Positions 44,228 through 54,487 of a stretch of DNA of 64,000 nucleotides are shown in pieces. This DNA is from Lacticaseibacillus rhamnosus (GTDB lineage Bacteria; Bacillota; Bacilli; Lactobacillales; Lactobacillaceae). The stretch is taken from positions 1,550,001-1,614,000 of the forward strand of contig NZ_LR134331.1 of NCBI RefSeq assembly GCF_900636965.1. Reading direction: 5' to 3'. The notes under the pieces are model-generated. The model did not search any database. It saw nothing but the letters and a program-made list of their open reading frames with translations, and was not told the origin of the DNA. How positions within the stretch are numbered: the stretch's first letter is position 1; each line of letters opens with the position of its first letter. The translations under genes were made by a program, and so were the position numbers.

Positions 44228-44985
44228 GTGTTCACCCCATTTAAAGAGAAAAAATAAACTAACGATACTTTGCTCATCATTTTTTGATGCTGGGTGCTGA
44301 TAGCATCAACTGTCGCAAAAACTTTTTTGCCGGATTAGCAGTACTATGCCGACAAATGTTATAAGCTCGTTATTCCCTTGTCATCCCCCTTATGATTAAA
44401 AGTGATATTATTAACTCGAAGTACCAATTTTATGATAGGCATTAAAATGGTCCTCGAATTGATTCTAAATATATATCATGATGATTGTTATAACAAGCCC
44501 ACACTTTTATTAAATTATTTTCTAAATAATGACAATCCCTTTATACCGGTCTTTAAAACGGTAACATTAGCTTTGGGCTTCGTACTAATAAGGTATTAAA
44601 ATAACCATTATATCATTTTTTCTAAAATAGTTTATAATAAATCGAGTACAATTAAAGTTCACCAGTCTTAAACTTTTTTAGCATCTATAATGTTCTAATA
44701 TAATAGTTTCAGTTTTATTTCCTCCTTTATAATCAACCAATTAACTCCATCTACTTATTAAAGACTCTCTTGCTGTAAAATTTTTATTGAACATAAATTC
44801 AACTTTATGATAACCAAAGAAGGGGTAAACTAATGACAAACAAAAAGCCCGAATCCTTAATTTACGGGATTAAGGCTTGTGACAATTATCAAATCGATCA
44901 TTTTTCTTAAAACGTTAACCAATATGCCATGCATCACGATACTGCTTTTTTAATGATAACAGGCTGTTTTGTTAACTAATGATGC
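44228..44985. other. AT-rich upstream region of the adhesin gene
   Basis: 758 bases without a credible gene, clearly more AT-rich than its surroundings between about 44390 and 44800. It must hold the adhesin promoter, but several TATAAT-like hexamers occur and none has a good -35. A strong AAAGGAGG site on the minus strand (44721-44728) is followed by no open frame. A terminator for the 44986 gene lies at 44842-44878. Confidence 0.45.
44842..44878 (-). terminator. Terminator after the 44986 gene
   Basis: Minus strand AAGCCTTAATCC (44867-44878) pairs with GGATTCGGGCTT (44845-44856) with two mismatches, followed by TTTGTTTG. Confidence 0.75.
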
Positions 44986-45996
44986 TTAACTCATGAATTG
45001 ATACCAGCTTTCAATAACCTTAACGTCTCGCGATTGTTGCAACTGCTTGGCAACACTTGAAAATTGTTGGCTTATTAAGAACGCGCTGGTGCTCATTGTC
45101 TGCAACGCTTTTGCATCTGCGCCATCATGGACAATCGGTATAAGGTGAGATTGCATTTCAGGTAGTTGCACTAAGGCAGGAAAGATCTCACTTGAAACAT
45201 CGACGTAAAGTTTGCGGTCGGTATGCACAAAATTGTTAACCAGCCACCAAACTAGGATCTCATTCATATCTGTAAAAAGTTTGATTGGCTCGCCCGCAGA
45301 ATTGTTTAACCAATATTGTTGCGTCAACGGTAATCCGTTAACAACGGCGACACCGCTTCGATTTAGGATCAGTCCCTGAATGCTCGTCGTTTGAAAAAGC
45401 GGTTCAGTCAAGGTCATGCGTTGCAGATTTGGCATTTGCGCATAATAGTCCGATACGAATAAGCGCTCATGATCATCATACTGATCTTCGCGCGTTAACC
45501 GACCATCTTTAAAATAGCTGATTTGCCGAACCCGCTTTTTCCGATCACGCTCGATTTTTAACACAACTTGATTCTCGGCATCCATGTAGCGGGTGTTCTT
45601 GCTGCCAGGAACTGTTTTGGCCGTTAAGTGTGCTTGTAGTTGACTTGCCAGATTCGCGTGGGAACTGTTACCACTTCCACGGTGATGCAGTTCATCATAA
45701 AAGTTATGATAGGATGTCGGTGCCAAAAATAGCTGCTTCTTGTCGCGGTAATTCAAGAATCGCGCCGTGGCATCAAGTTCAAGATCGCCGGTTATAACAG
45801 CGGGACTGTGATGGTTAGTTTTGAAGAAGTTCATCATCACTTTGATCTTAGCCCATTGTTCATCAGGCATTTCTTCTGGCAACAAATCCAGATAAAGATA
45901 ATCGTTTTTAGCGTCATCGAATCTAATGTCATTCGTCCCATCCGCAATCACTTCATCCCCTGAAGGACTTCCTTGTTTCTTCCCAAAAAAGTTCAT
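44986..45996 (-). CDS. Protein resembling the non-catalytic (add-on) part of GtfA/GtfB-type transferases
   Basis: 336 residues from ATG at 45996 (GGGGGAA 7 bases upstream; the frame also opens at a GTG five codons earlier). No signal or membrane segment, so cytosolic. The central part (about 140-260: QISYFKDGRLTREDQYDDH, LFTDMNEILVWWLVNNF, PIVHDGADAK) follows the beta-meander and helix pattern of the add-on domain in the transferases at 24213 and 25826, but the donor-binding half with PEK and EX7E motifs is missing. I infer an acceptor-binding co-factor, in the manner of GtfB or Asp1. Own terminator. Homology is by eye only. Confidence 0.6.
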   Translation of the reverse strand: MNFFGKKQGSPSGDEVIADGTNDIRFDDAKNDYLYLDLLPEEMPDEQWAKIKVMMNFFKTNHHSPAVITGDLELDATARFLNYRDKKQLFLAPTSYHNFYDELHHRGSGNSSHANLASQLQAHLTAKTVPGSKNTRYMDAENQVVLKIERDRKKRVRQISYFKDGRLTREDQYDDHERLFVSDYYAQMPNLQRMTLTEPLFQTTSIQGLILNRSGVAVVNGLPLTQQYWLNNSAGEPIKLFTDMNEILVWWLVNNFVHTDRKLYVDVSSEIFPALVQLPEMQSHLIPIVHDGADAKALQTMSTSAFLISQQFSSVAKQLQQSRDVKVIESWYQFMS

Positions 45997-46170
45997 GAAG
46001 CTTTCCCCCACTCGTTTTGAAAATGTTTCAAGTACAATCGCAAGTAGAGTATCGCATAATCATTAAATTGGCAGCTATTATTTTGACCCGTTCACAGAAG
46101 ATTTCCTTTTGGTGATGCTTAATAACTGCGACTCAATCCCCTTAAAATGCCGAATGTACCATGCCGTGGC

Positions 46171-46965
46171 TCAGCGCAAGCGACCTAAAAACGCCGTCAA
46201 AAACTGCAATTTCTGCTGTGCCTGCTTGAACACCTCTGATTGATACGTTGTCAGCGCTTCTTCGCCAAAAGATCGGTGGGCAATATATTGGTCATAGCGC
46301 AACTCAATCTGGATCGCGGTGACACCTTGCTTATGACCATAGTAGCGGGTAATGTCACCACCACGAAAAGGAAAATTGTCTTCAACCGTCCAACCATATG
46401 TCATGAACTGATCCGCCAACGCCAAGCGAAATCTTTTGCTAGCCGTCCGATCATGATCATTGCCGAGAACAATCGTCTTGGGCTTCACGTTCGGATAATA
46501 AGGGTATTGGGCAAAGCTGTGTAAATCAACTAAATACGCATACCCAAATTCAGCTTTTTTCTGGTTCAGCAAGGTCGTCAACATTTGACGATAAGGCCGA
46601 TAATACGAGCGAACCCGCGCCTGTATTTGGGGAATCGTCAGTGGCTGTGCATACAGGTCATGATCAAACGTGTTACGCTGATAAACGGTTGCCGAGCGAT
46701 AGTCATGCTGCGGATCATAAGTCACCGCCCGATTTGGATCAGCGACATACCGGTTAACATGATTGATTAAAGTCGTCAATCCGGCAGCAGGCAAAAAGTC
46801 ATACAATTCCGGTAAAAACCAATCCGTGTTGGCTAAAACGGCATTTGGCAACAAAGCTTTTTTCATCGCCACCGGTAGCCAGGTTCCGCTGTGAGGCAAA
46901 CTAATCACGACTGGAGAATGTTGCTCCGAATTCAGCACGGTATAAAACTGGTTGCTAATATCCAT
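46171..46965 (-). CDS. N-formylglutamate amidohydrolase family protein
   Basis: A 264-residue protein. N-terminal SPVVISLPHSGTWLP (around residues 17-31) carries the metal-binding HSG motif. YLVDLHSFAQYP (around 144-155) and GDITRYYGHKQGVTAIQIELRYD (around 203-225) complete the zinc-peptidase-like fold of this family. Named members release glutamate from formylglutamate in histidine degradation. No hut genes are present here, so the real substrate may differ. No clear operon partner; it is upstream of the adhesin-associated gene on the same strand. Confidence 0.82.
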   Translation of the reverse strand: MDISNQFYTVLNSEQHSPVVISLPHSGTWLPVAMKKALLPNAVLANTDWFLPELYDFLPAAGLTTLINHVNRYVADPNRAVTYDPQHDYRSATVYQRNTFDHDLYAQPLTIPQIQARVRSYYRPYRQMLTTLLNQKKAEFGYAYLVDLHSFAQYPYYPNVKPKTIVLGNDHDRTASKRFRLALADQFMTYGWTVEDNFPFRGGDITRYYGHKQGVTAIQIELRYDQYIAHRSFGEEALTTYQSEVFKQAQQKLQFLTAFLGRLR

Positions 46966-47057
46966 CTACCTCGGCTCCTTTTAAAACAGTCCGATCATTT
47001 GACTGCCTTCACCTCTGTGACAACCTCGCAGGTGCCATCATGACTACCACTACCGCA

Positions 47058-47092
47058 TAAAAACAGCACCGAACAACCACGGTCCGATGCTG
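47058..47092 (-). terminator. Terminator after the DUF960 gene
   Basis: Minus strand CAGCATCGGAC and GTTCGGTGCTG pair over 11 positions (two G-U), with a short loop and GTTTTT following. Confidence 0.8.
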
Positions 47093-47133
47093 ACTTTCTT
47101 TTTTTCTTGACGAGTGTCACCCGCCAATTAAAG

Positions 47134-47451
47134 TTAAGATTCACGATGCCCTTCTTCAGGCAAAAGGATCGTCTGACTCTCCCCATCATCGTAGGCCATA
47201 ACCGTATCCGGAAAACTGGGATCATATGGAAACGGTAAATCCACGGACATCTCGGTTTGAGCGCCTTCTTCACTGAAATGAATCGTCAGTTTGCCTTGAT
47301 GGTTCTGAAGATCAAAACGCAACAAATTATTGAGCGGAACGACGCCTTGTAAGTTGCGATCAATGATGAGCCAAATACTGTCGATGATCTCGCCCGGCAG
47401 GTTTGAAATAACGCCAAAAGTCGCGAATCGACTATGATTTGCTGCAAACAT
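47134..47451 (-). CDS. DUF960-family protein
   Basis: A 105-residue cytosolic protein. RFATFGVISNLPGEIIDSIWLIIDR and PLNNLLRFDLQNHQGKL match the pattern of DUF960 proteins (R-x-x-T-x-G-V ... L-F-x-W-x-x-I-D ... L-Q-x-F-x-L), small proteins of Firmicutes without assigned function. The C-terminal half is acidic. It follows the YbaK-type deacylase gene by 15 bases, probably in one transcript, and ends at a clear terminator. Confidence 0.75.
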   Translation of the reverse strand: MFAANHSRFATFGVISNLPGEIIDSIWLIIDRNLQGVVPLNNLLRFDLQNHQGKLTIHFSEEGAQTEMSVDLPFPYDPSFPDTVMAYDDGESQTILLPEEGHRES

Positions 47452-47466
47452 ATGCGACTCCTTTCT

Positions 47467-47967
47467 TCAGTCCTGCGTGGCAATATCCGCAAACTCAGCA
47501 TCAACAAACTTTGCTAAAACCTTAGGATCAACGCCAACGGAACGACCGATTTTACCGGCTGACACAATGATTGACGACTGACTTTCGGCTTCTTGACTGA
47601 TGTAAATCGGATACTTGTGACGCTCATGAATGCCAATAGGTGTGTTGGCGCCGTGTTCATACCCTGTCGTTTTCATGAGATCTTTCAGCGGTACCATGCC
47701 GACTTTGCGATTGCCGGAAACCTTACTCAGCTTTTTATAATCAACATGCCGATCTAACGGCACAACGCCAATCACCGGTCCCGTCTTGTTCCCCGTTAGT
47801 ACCAGGGTTTTATAAATCTGGTGTTCCGGAACATCAAGATGATCAACCGTCAACTGCGCCACATCGCCAACTTCTTCAGTCGGAAATTCATAAGGCACAT
47901 AGGCAATACCCGCTTTGTCCAACATTTTTTCGACCAAGGTTTTATCTGTCTTATGATGTTTAGCCAT
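47467..47967 (-). CDS. ybaK: Cys-tRNA(Pro)/Cys-tRNA(Cys) deacylase, YbaK/EbsC family
   Basis: A 166-residue trans-editing enzyme that removes cysteine from mischarged tRNA-Pro. KTLVLTGNKTGPVIGVVPLDRHVDYKKL (around residues 53-80) contains the conserved lysine region, and GYEHGANTPIGI (around 103-114) is the family's GG-x-P-type loop. SQSSIIVSAGKIGRSVGVDP completes the fold. Length is standard. ATG at 47967 with an AGGAGG-like site. Confidence 0.92.
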   Translation of the reverse strand: MAKHHKTDKTLVEKMLDKAGIAYVPYEFPTEEVGDVAQLTVDHLDVPEHQIYKTLVLTGNKTGPVIGVVPLDRHVDYKKLSKVSGNRKVGMVPLKDLMKTTGYEHGANTPIGIHERHKYPIYISQEAESQSSIIVSAGKIGRSVGVDPKVLAKFVDAEFADIATQD

Positions 47968-48045
47968 TGCGATCCCTCCTTACGAAATTTCCATTCAGAC
48001 GCTTTCACTTAAAAGTCTAGAACAAGGCTTGCGAAAATGCCACCA

Positions 48046-48573
48046 TCATGCGCCGGTGTAAGACATTAACGTGAACATATCATAATCTTTGATCTTGTCG
48101 CGCCCATGCAAATCGCTGAGCTCGATCAAAAAGGCTGTCCCGACCACGACGCCGCCTAATTGCTCGACTAGGCGAATTGTTGCTGCAATCGTGCCGCCAG
48201 TTGCCAGTAAGTCATCGCATACCAGTACCCGTTGTCCCGGTTTAATGGCGTCCTTGTGTAAGTAAAGTGTGGCCTCACCATATTCAAGATCATAGCTGGC
48301 TTTAACGGTTGGCCGCGGTAATTTGCCTTTTTTACGTGCCGGTGCAAAGCCGATTCCCAGCTTATACGCCACAGGACAACCAACAATAAATCCGCGGGCT
48401 TCCGGGCCGACAATCATTTCGACCCCTTTGTCTTGGGCATAGGCGGCAATTTCGTCTGTCGCAGCCGCATAAGCTTTACCGTCAGCCATCAAAGGCGAAA
48501 TATCGCGGAAAATAATCCCCGGTTCCGGAAAATCTTTCACACTGGCGATGTAATCTTTAAAATTGATGGTCAT
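48046..48573 (-). CDS. apt: Adenine phosphoribosyltransferase
   Basis: A 175-residue purine salvage enzyme making AMP from adenine and PRPP. The PRPP-binding motif [13 protein letters not shown] (around residue 120) and the N-terminal [14 protein letters not shown] segment (around 16) are classic Apt features; [13 protein letters not shown] gives the flexible-loop region. The start overlaps the stop of recJ by four bases, so both are co-translated. Confidence 0.97.
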   Translation of the reverse strand: MTINFKDYIASVKDFPEPGIIFRDISPLMADGKAYAAATDEIAAYAQDKGVEMIVGPEARGFIVGCPVAYKLGIGFAPARKKGKLPRPTVKASYDLEYGEATLYLHKDAIKPGQRVLVCDDLLATGGTIAATIRLVEQLGGVVVGTAFLIELSDLHGRDKIKDYDMFTLMSYTGA

Positions 48574-50864
48574 GATCCTACCTCACTGTCTGAATGCTCT
48601 GTCACCAACATCGTTTCAAGCTGAACCCGCGGCATGGTTTGCAGTTGGCGAGCAAGCGTTAAAAATGCCTCGCGCGCAACATAAGCTTTGGCGGTTTGCA
48701 ATGGCTTTTTAGCCGGTGCCGTGACGGGAGAAATAAAAGCACCCTCTATTGTAACAAAATCAAGCTCGAAAAACACCTGAATCGCCAAGATCACTTGATG
48801 GACAGTCAAATGGACGGCCTTGGCAATCGCCGGAATATGATGCTTATCGAAGCCGGGATGTGCTTTTAGAAAATGCAGAACAGCACCAAATTCACTTCGC
48901 GTCGGCATTGCCACTAACCGACTGGGTGCACCATAAAACATGACCGTCACCGGCAGTTGAATGTGCTGCATAACCGTCACCAATTGGCCACGATCTTTAG
49001 GCAAGTCAACCAAAACCGCATCAGCCAGTGACGTTGTGACTTGCTCAGCTAGCATGGTCGGCCCACCAAACGAAAATTGATGTTCGAATTGTTGTTTGAC
49101 CTTTGCATCAAAGAAGACGTAATTCCGTTGCGCCTTGAATTGGCTCCCATCAACTGTCGGCATCCGCCAGTCAACGACTTGAGGCTGCTTGAACGCATAA
49201 TCCTTCAGCATGAGTTGTAAGCTGGTATTGCCTTGCCAGGTGTTCTGATCCAGTTGAACGGCTAATTTAATAGCTTGAGCCTCAGCTAATGTTGCCGCTG
49301 CAGACCCAAAACCAAACCCGATGACATTGACGCCTTGATCAATTTGAAATCTAAGATGGGCATTTTCCTTACCGATCGGCTTCACATTCTGAACCACTTG
49401 GGGCCGCACGGAAAAAGTCGGTTCCGGATTACCTTGTCCAAATGGTGCTAGCTGGCGAATTAATTCATAATGCTCTAGCGTTAAGTCGCCAACTTCCAGG
49501 CGCGCAGCAATCGGAAGCGCTGGCTTAGGCACGGTCTTGAGCATGGTTGACGCGGCTGCTTCCATTTGCGCATGGATGGCTGATAGTTCAGCGGTTTTAG
49601 CCGTTAACCCAACTGCCATATGATGCCCGCCAAAATGAACCATTTTGTCTTTAGCCGGTTCTAGCGCGTTAAACAAGTGATACGCTTCAATCGAACGGCC
49701 AGAACCTTTAGCCGTGACGCCATTATCGGCAATGTTCATAATCAAAGTTGGTTTACCGGTAGCTTCCACCACTTTACTGGCAACGATCCCAACAACCCCT
49801 TCATGCCATCCCTTACTGGCAAGCAGCAGCGTTTTGGCCGCTTGATTTTCCGGCGTCTGGGCCATGGTGAGGGCCTCTTGGGCAATTTTGCTGACCAACC
49901 CTTGCCGCTCCTGATTTAACTTGCCGACTTGTTGCGCCAATTCGGCAGCGACATCCTCTTCAAAGGTAGTCAACAATGTCACCCCGGGATTCGCATCACC
50001 CATTCGTCCCAAAGCATTCAGCCGCGGACCAATCACAAAGCCAACCGTGGTTTCATTGACTGTTTCCGGTGCCACGCCGGCTTCTTTTAAAATGGCGGCG
50101 AGTCCGACGCGCGGTTGTGTTTGGATCATTTTCAACCCTAACTGGGCAATGATCCGATTCTCATCGGTTAGCTTAACCAAATCGGCAATCGTGCCTAATG
50201 CTGCCAGATCAATGCTCTCTAGCGGCGGCTCGCCAAGTAAGGCCGTTGCCACTTTGAAAGCAACGCCTGCACCCGAAAGATCGCCAAACGGATAGTGGCC
50301 CTCGGGATGGCGGGGATGGACGACCGCTACGGCATGCGGAAGCGTTTCAGGCAACTCATGGTGATCCGTAACCACAACATCCATGCCGGCTGCTTGGGCA
50401 GGATCAATGACGGCTGCACCGGCAACCCCGTTATCGACTGTAATGACCAATTGCGTGCCGGTTTTTTGCAAGTAGGTGTAAACTTCCGCATTGGGACCAT
50501 ACCCGTCAGTAAACCGATCCGGAATAAAAACATCAGGCTCGGCGCCCAAGCTTTGCAGTGTCTCCAACATGATCGAGCTGCTGGTTAAGCCATCAACGTC
50601 ATAGTCACCATAAATCGTAATTTTTTGATCTTGCTCAATTGCTTCCAAAATCCTGGCAACCGCCTTGTCCATATCGTGTAAGGCAAACGGATCGTGCAAC
50701 CGACTAATGTCCGGGTGCACAAAGGCCTCATAGTCTGGCTTATTTTTAATGCCACGTTGCCACAACAACGTCGCCAGAAACGGCGGGACTGCCAATGTCT
50801 GGCTCAATTGTTGTGTCGTTGCCGGATCCGGTTGTTCTGCAAGTTGCCATTGATACTGCGTCAT
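48570..50864 (-). CDS. recJ: Single-stranded-DNA-specific exonuclease RecJ
   Basis: A 764-residue 5'-3' exonuclease acting in recombination and repair. DHH motifs are intact: [16 protein letters not shown] (around residue 80), TVDNGVAG (around 140), [10 protein letters not shown] (around 160), followed by the DHHA1 motif [14 protein letters not shown] (around 395) and OB and C-terminal domains typical of the Gram-positive form. ATG at 50864 (MTQYQWQL) has GAAAGGAAC upstream; the 23 in-frame codons before it lack a binding site. Coupled to apt. Confidence 0.95.
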   Translation of the reverse strand: MTQYQWQLAEQPDPATTQQLSQTLAVPPFLATLLWQRGIKNKPDYEAFVHPDISRLHDPFALHDMDKAVARILEAIEQDQKITIYGDYDVDGLTSSSIMLETLQSLGAEPDVFIPDRFTDGYGPNAEVYTYLQKTGTQLVITVDNGVAGAAVIDPAQAAGMDVVVTDHHELPETLPHAVAVVHPRHPEGHYPFGDLSGAGVAFKVATALLGEPPLESIDLAALGTIADLVKLTDENRIIAQLGLKMIQTQPRVGLAAILKEAGVAPETVNETTVGFVIGPRLNALGRMGDANPGVTLLTTFEEDVAAELAQQVGKLNQERQGLVSKIAQEALTMAQTPENQAAKTLLLASKGWHEGVVGIVASKVVEATGKPTLIMNIADNGVTAKGSGRSIEAYHLFNALEPAKDKMVHFGGHHMAVGLTAKTAELSAIHAQMEAAASTMLKTVPKPALPIAARLEVGDLTLEHYELIRQLAPFGQGNPEPTFSVRPQVVQNVKPIGKENAHLRFQIDQGVNVIGFGFGSAAATLAEAQAIKLAVQLDQNTWQGNTSLQLMLKDYAFKQPQVVDWRMPTVDGSQFKAQRNYVFFDAKVKQQFEHQFSFGGPTMLAEQVTTSLADAVLVDLPKDRGQLVTVMQHIQLPVTVMFYGAPSRLVAMPTRSEFGAVLHFLKAHPGFDKHHIPAIAKAVHLTVHQVILAIQVFFELDFVTIEGAFISPVTAPAKKPLQTAKAYVAREAFLTLARQLQTMPRVQLETMLVTEHSDSEVGS

Positions 50865-51000
50865 ATGTTTTCGTTCCTTTCTAACCGATTCAGTATACCA
50901 AACAAACCCGTTTGAATTAACCGCTTGCGCCAAGTTTTCGTCAACTTAGCAAAAAGGGCAGCCGTTTCCGCTAACCAACCCGTTCAGGTCATCAAAAGCG

Positions 51001-51009
51001 TGATATAAT
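51001..51009 (+). promoter_or_regulatory. Extended -10 promoter upstream of the 123-codon gene
   Basis: TGATATAAT (TGnTATAAT, hexamer at 51004-51009), about 170 bases before the ATG at 51179. The leader between them has no open frame of note. Confidence 0.5.
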
Positions 51010-51178
51010 TAAGTTGTTAACAAGCCCAACTCCAGTCAGCGACTTCAAACAGGCAAGCAGTTACCGCTGTATTGCCGTTATTAGACAAAGCGTTACCGTG
51101 TGATCTTAGTCCGCTTGACTGTGACCGGTCATGGTGGATTAGCTCTTTTTCGCGATAACGACTTAAGGAGGAAGTACC

Positions 51179-51550
51179 ATGGCAAAATCTCAAGACCAAT
51201 TCAATGAAAAGGCGGGCAAGAAGATTACAGTTTCCGATGAGGCTGTCGATAAGGCCGCCAAAAAAATTGAACAGGTTGGCTATGTAACCGAAAAAGACGT
51301 TCCGGAAATGATCGATCGCGATTATACGCGGGCATTGTCAAAAAAGGTTTCCGCTAAACTGCACCAAGACAAAGACGATGACTACTTCTACGAGGAACCT
51401 TTTGATTATGAAAATGGCCGCATTGCCAACATCATCTGGGATATGGATAAAATTAAAACCCGTGAAGAAGCAATGAAGACCTTAGCAAATGAACTTGGCT
51501 TGACTGTTCCAAAGATTGTCATGCGCAAAGTCGATGAACAGGTTTTCTAA
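51179..51550 (+). CDS. Small acidic soluble protein of unknown function
   Basis: A 123-residue protein that I do not recognise. Charged throughout, with DKDDDYFYEEPFDYENGR in the middle and a helical C-terminus (KTREEAMKTLANELGLTVPK). It has no cysteine, signal or membrane segment. The ATG follows a very strong AAGGAGGAAG site, so it is surely translated. The 170-base leader from the extended -10 promoter is unusually long for such a small gene. Confidence 0.8.
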   Translation: MAKSQDQFNEKAGKKITVSDEAVDKAAKKIEQVGYVTEKDVPEMIDRDYTRALSKKVSAKLHQDKDDDYFYEEPFDYENGRIANIIWDMDKIKTREEAMKTLANELGLTVPKIVMRKVDEQVF

Positions 51551-51757
51551 AGCAAATTCTAAAAAATCGGCGCTGTTTATCAGTGTCGATTTTTTATTTT
51601 AGCTTGCTTGTTTGCTAGCAGCAGCAGTCTTTGTGTCCATGACATCAATTGCCTCCAAAAAGCACCTAACCAAGCCAGGTTAATTTTTTTAGTGTGACAA
51701 CCATGCAGACACGTACTAATTATGTGATAATGATGATAAAGAAAGGACGTGGAAGCC

Positions 51758-52234
51758 ATGGCTGACCAACAAGTACTTGACGATTTTTTTGCGACGGCGA
51801 AAGCGGCATTGGATTTACCCGCGGCCACTTACGAGGATGCCTATCAACTTGGCAGTCCTGAATTGGCAGATGAACTTGCTGACCTGGTTAAAGCGGGCAA
51901 GAAAACTGCGACTTCAAGTGGGTTTGAGCTTTATACCATCGAGCAGGACCCATTACCGATAGCCGGCGTCTACAACATTATCCTTGATCGTCATGATCGA
52001 CCAGTGGCGCTGACTTTCACGGATAATGTCTTTGTCACGCCATTTGAAAAAGTCGATGCTGTCATTGCCAAACGTGAAGGTGAAGGCTCCCAGTCGTTAG
52101 CAAGTTGGCGCCGCGCCCATGAAGCCTTCTTCCGCCGTGAATATCAGGCAAATGGCCTTCAATTCGATCCCGAATCCTCGATGGTCGTTATCGAAGAATT
52201 TCATACCGTTTATCCGGTTGTTCAAACGAGGTGA
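51758..52234 (+). CDS. ASCH-domain protein
   Basis: A 158-residue protein of the ASCH superfamily (PUA-like fold, predicted RNA-binding; some members are N4-acetylcytidine amidohydrolases). Supporting segments are VKAGKKTATSS (around residue 47), the beta-strand PIAGVYNIILDRHDRPVAL, and RRAHEAFFRREYQANG near the end. ATG at 51758 is preferred over the GTG at 51749, which sits too close to GAAAGGAC. Precedes the small membrane protein gene with near overlap. Confidence 0.82.
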   Translation: MADQQVLDDFFATAKAALDLPAATYEDAYQLGSPELADELADLVKAGKKTATSSGFELYTIEQDPLPIAGVYNIILDRHDRPVALTFTDNVFVTPFEKVDAVIAKREGEGSQSLASWRRAHEAFFRREYQANGLQFDPESSMVVIEEFHTVYPVVQTR

Positions 52235-52239
52235 CAAGC

Positions 52240-52458
52240 ATGCGGCTCAAACAACGAACAACATTAGCTGAAAAGAAAGTAACCGGAAAACTCGAAGACA
52301 TTCCGCATCCGACACTAGATGCCACCATCTATGTCCTCGTTTTTGGTCTCACCGCAATTGGCGGGCTGGTCTCTTATGGCGCATATCAACTGTTTAAGCC
52401 TGAGCGCCAACTCGCCCACAAAGCAAAGGACATGGTTCAGGAGCATCGCAAAAATTGA
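52240..52458 (+). CDS. Small single-span membrane protein of unknown function
   Basis: A 72-residue protein with one transmembrane segment (about residues 29-47, ATIYVLVFGLTAIGGLVSYGAYQLF), a basic N-terminus and a basic cytosol-type tail AHKAKDMVQEHRKN. No family recognised. ATG at 52240 with GAGGTG upstream; the frame also opens at a GTG at 52231 that overlaps the ASCH stop. Co-transcribed with the ASCH gene and followed by a strong terminator. Confidence 0.68.
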   Translation: MRLKQRTTLAEKKVTGKLEDIPHPTLDATIYVLVFGLTAIGGLVSYGAYQLFKPERQLAHKAKDMVQEHRKN

Positions 52459-52476
52459 GCCAGGCAACCCAATCAG

Positions 52477-52525
52477 AAACAGGCACCCAAGAGACTGACT
52501 ATTTTGTCTCTTGAGTGCCTGTTTT
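52477..52525. terminator. Strong bidirectional terminator
   Basis: AACAGGCAC-CCAAGAGAC pairs with GTCTCTTGAGTGCCTGTT around a TGACTATTTT loop, with TTTT following. It separates the convergent gene at 52240 and lepA. Confidence 0.88.
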
Positions 52526-52648
52526 GTAGCAAGTGGAATATTCACCATAAAATAACAATTTAGATGTAAAACTGCCTACATTTAAAGCTCATGTTGGCAA
52601 GAAGCCGCTGATGATTAAAATTTCACTAGTCAAAGCTTCTCGATAGCG

Positions 52649-54487
52649 CTATTTACCGCGACTTTCTTCGTCGTTCATTTTAAGAATGCTCATAAAGGCC
52701 TCTTGTGGAACCTCGACAGAACCAACCGCCTTCATCCGCTTCTTACCGGCCTTTTGCTTCTCGAGTAACTTGCGCTTCCGGGTGATATCGCCACCGTAAC
52801 ACTTGGCCAAGACGTTTTTACGATAAGCTTTAACCGTACTACGGGCGATAATTTTATTCCCGATAGCAGCCTGGATCGGGATTTCAAACTGTTGCCGCGG
52901 AATGGTAGTTTTCAGGCGCGCAACAATCGCTTTGCCGCGTTCAAAGGCGAAATCTTTATGAACAATGGTGCTTAATGCATCAACTGGATCACCATTCAGT
53001 AAAATGTCCATTTTAACCAGATCACTTTGCCGATACCCGATGATCTCATAATCGAGACTTGCATAGCCTTTGGTACTGCTTTTTAGATCATCAAAGAAAT
53101 CGTAAATAATTTCGGACAATGGCAATTCGTAGATGACATTCACGCGATACTTGTCTAAATAATCCATTGTCACAAATTCGCCCCGTTTACGTTGTGACAG
53201 CTCCATAACCGGTCCGACATAATCGTTAGGTACCATGATTGATGCTTTCACATAAGGTTCGCGGATCTCTTTAATTTCACTTGCATCGGGCATTTCAGCC
53301 GGGTTGTCGATCGTTTTTTCCGAACCATCTGTTAACGCTACCTGATAATCCACGCTCGGTGCGGTCATGATCAAATCGAGGCCGTAATCGCGTTCCAGCC
53401 GTTCCTGAACCACATCCATATGCAAGAGGCCCAAGAATCCACAACGGAACCCAAAACCGAGCGCTTGGGACGTTTCCGGCTCAAATTCAAGCGCAGCATC
53501 GTTGAGTTGCAACTTTTCCAATGCCTCGCGCAAGTCATTGAATTTCGCGTTATCTACTGGAAACAGGCCTGAATAGACCATTGGCGTGATTTTACGATAC
53601 CCTTTCAGCGGGGCTGCTGCCGGGCGGTCTGCCAGCGTCACCGTGTCCCCCAAGCGCGTATCCTGAATCGTCTTAATTGAGGCCGTGATATAACCGACAT
53701 CCCCGACCATTAGAAAATCGCGTTTCACTGCTTTAGGTGACATCACGCCGACTTCAGTAACCTGAAACTGCTTGCCATTGCTCATCAGCTGGATCGTATC
53801 GCCGACCTTAACTTGTCCTTCTTTAACCCGAACATCAAGGACAACACCGCGATAATCATCATAGACCGAATCAAAGATCAACGCTTGCAACGGCGCGTTA
53901 ACATCGCCAGAAGGAGCCGGAATGTCTGAGACGATGCGCTCAAGAATTTCAGGAACTCCCAAGCCGGTTTTACCACTGGCCAAAATGGCGTCAGAAGCGT
54001 CTAAGCCGATCATCTCTTCAATCTCTTCTTTAACAACATCAGGCTGGGCACTAGGCAAGTCAACCTTATTGATCACCGGAATGATTTCAAGGTCGTCATC
54101 AATCGCCAAGTACACATTAGCAAGCGTCTGAGCTTCAACACCTTGCGTGGCATCCACCACAAGCAAGGCCCCTTCACAGGCAGCAAGACTGCGACTAACC
54201 TCATAACTAAAATCGACATGCCCCGGCGTATCAATCAAATGGAAAATATACGTTTCGCCATTTTTAGCTTTATAGTGCAGTTCGACCGCATTGAGCTTAA
54301 TCGTAATCCCGCGTTCCCGCTCAAGTGCCATATCGTCCAGAACTTGCGCCTGCATATCCCGCTTGGCAATGGTGTCTGTCAACTCCAGAATGCGATCCGC
54401 AAGCGTGGATTTGCCATGATCAATATGGGCAATAATTGAAAAATTGCGGATATGCTTTTGCCGTTCCAGCATTTCTTCATGATTCAT
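52649..54487 (-). CDS. lepA: Elongation factor 4 (LepA GTPase)
   Basis: A 612-residue translational GTPase that acts on ribosomes. GTPase motifs: [15 protein letters not shown] (G1, around residue 19), RGITIK (G2), DTPGHVDF (G3, around 87), NKVDLPSA (G4, around 141), SGKTG (G5). The C-terminal LepA-specific domain contains [24 protein letters not shown] (around 565), diagnostic against EF-G. The first in-frame ATG at 54487 is used; its binding site is weak. Confidence 0.97.
   Translation of the reverse strand: MNHEEMLERQKHIRNFSIIAHIDHGKSTLADRILELTDTIAKRDMQAQVLDDMALERERGITIKLNAVELHYKAKNGETYIFHLIDTPGHVDFSYEVSRSLAACEGALLVVDATQGVEAQTLANVYLAIDDDLEIIPVINKVDLPSAQPDVVKEEIEEMIGLDASDAILASGKTGLGVPEILERIVSDIPAPSGDVNAPLQALIFDSVYDDYRGVVLDVRVKEGQVKVGDTIQLMSNGKQFQVTEVGVMSPKAVKRDFLMVGDVGYITASIKTIQDTRLGDTVTLADRPAAAPLKGYRKITPMVYSGLFPVDNAKFNDLREALEKLQLNDAALEFEPETSQALGFGFRCGFLGLLHMDVVQERLERDYGLDLIMTAPSVDYQVALTDGSEKTIDNPAEMPDASEIKEIREPYVKASIMVPNDYVGPVMELSQRKRGEFVTMDYLDKYRVNVIYELPLSEIIYDFFDDLKSSTKGYASLDYEIIGYRQSDLVKMDILLNGDPVDALSTIVHKDFAFERGKAIVARLKTTIPRQQFEIPIQAAIGNKIIARSTVKAYRKNVLAKCYGGDITRKRKLLEKQKAGKKRMKAVGSVEVPQEAFMSILKMNDEESRGK

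Noticed and set aside
44402-44599. 65-codon plus-strand frame in the AT-rich gap
   Set aside because: No ribosome binding site, low-complexity composition typical of AT-rich non-coding DNA.
51017-51199. 60-codon minus-strand frame upstream of the 123-codon gene
   Set aside because: No binding site, overlaps the promoter and leader of a better supported plus-strand gene.
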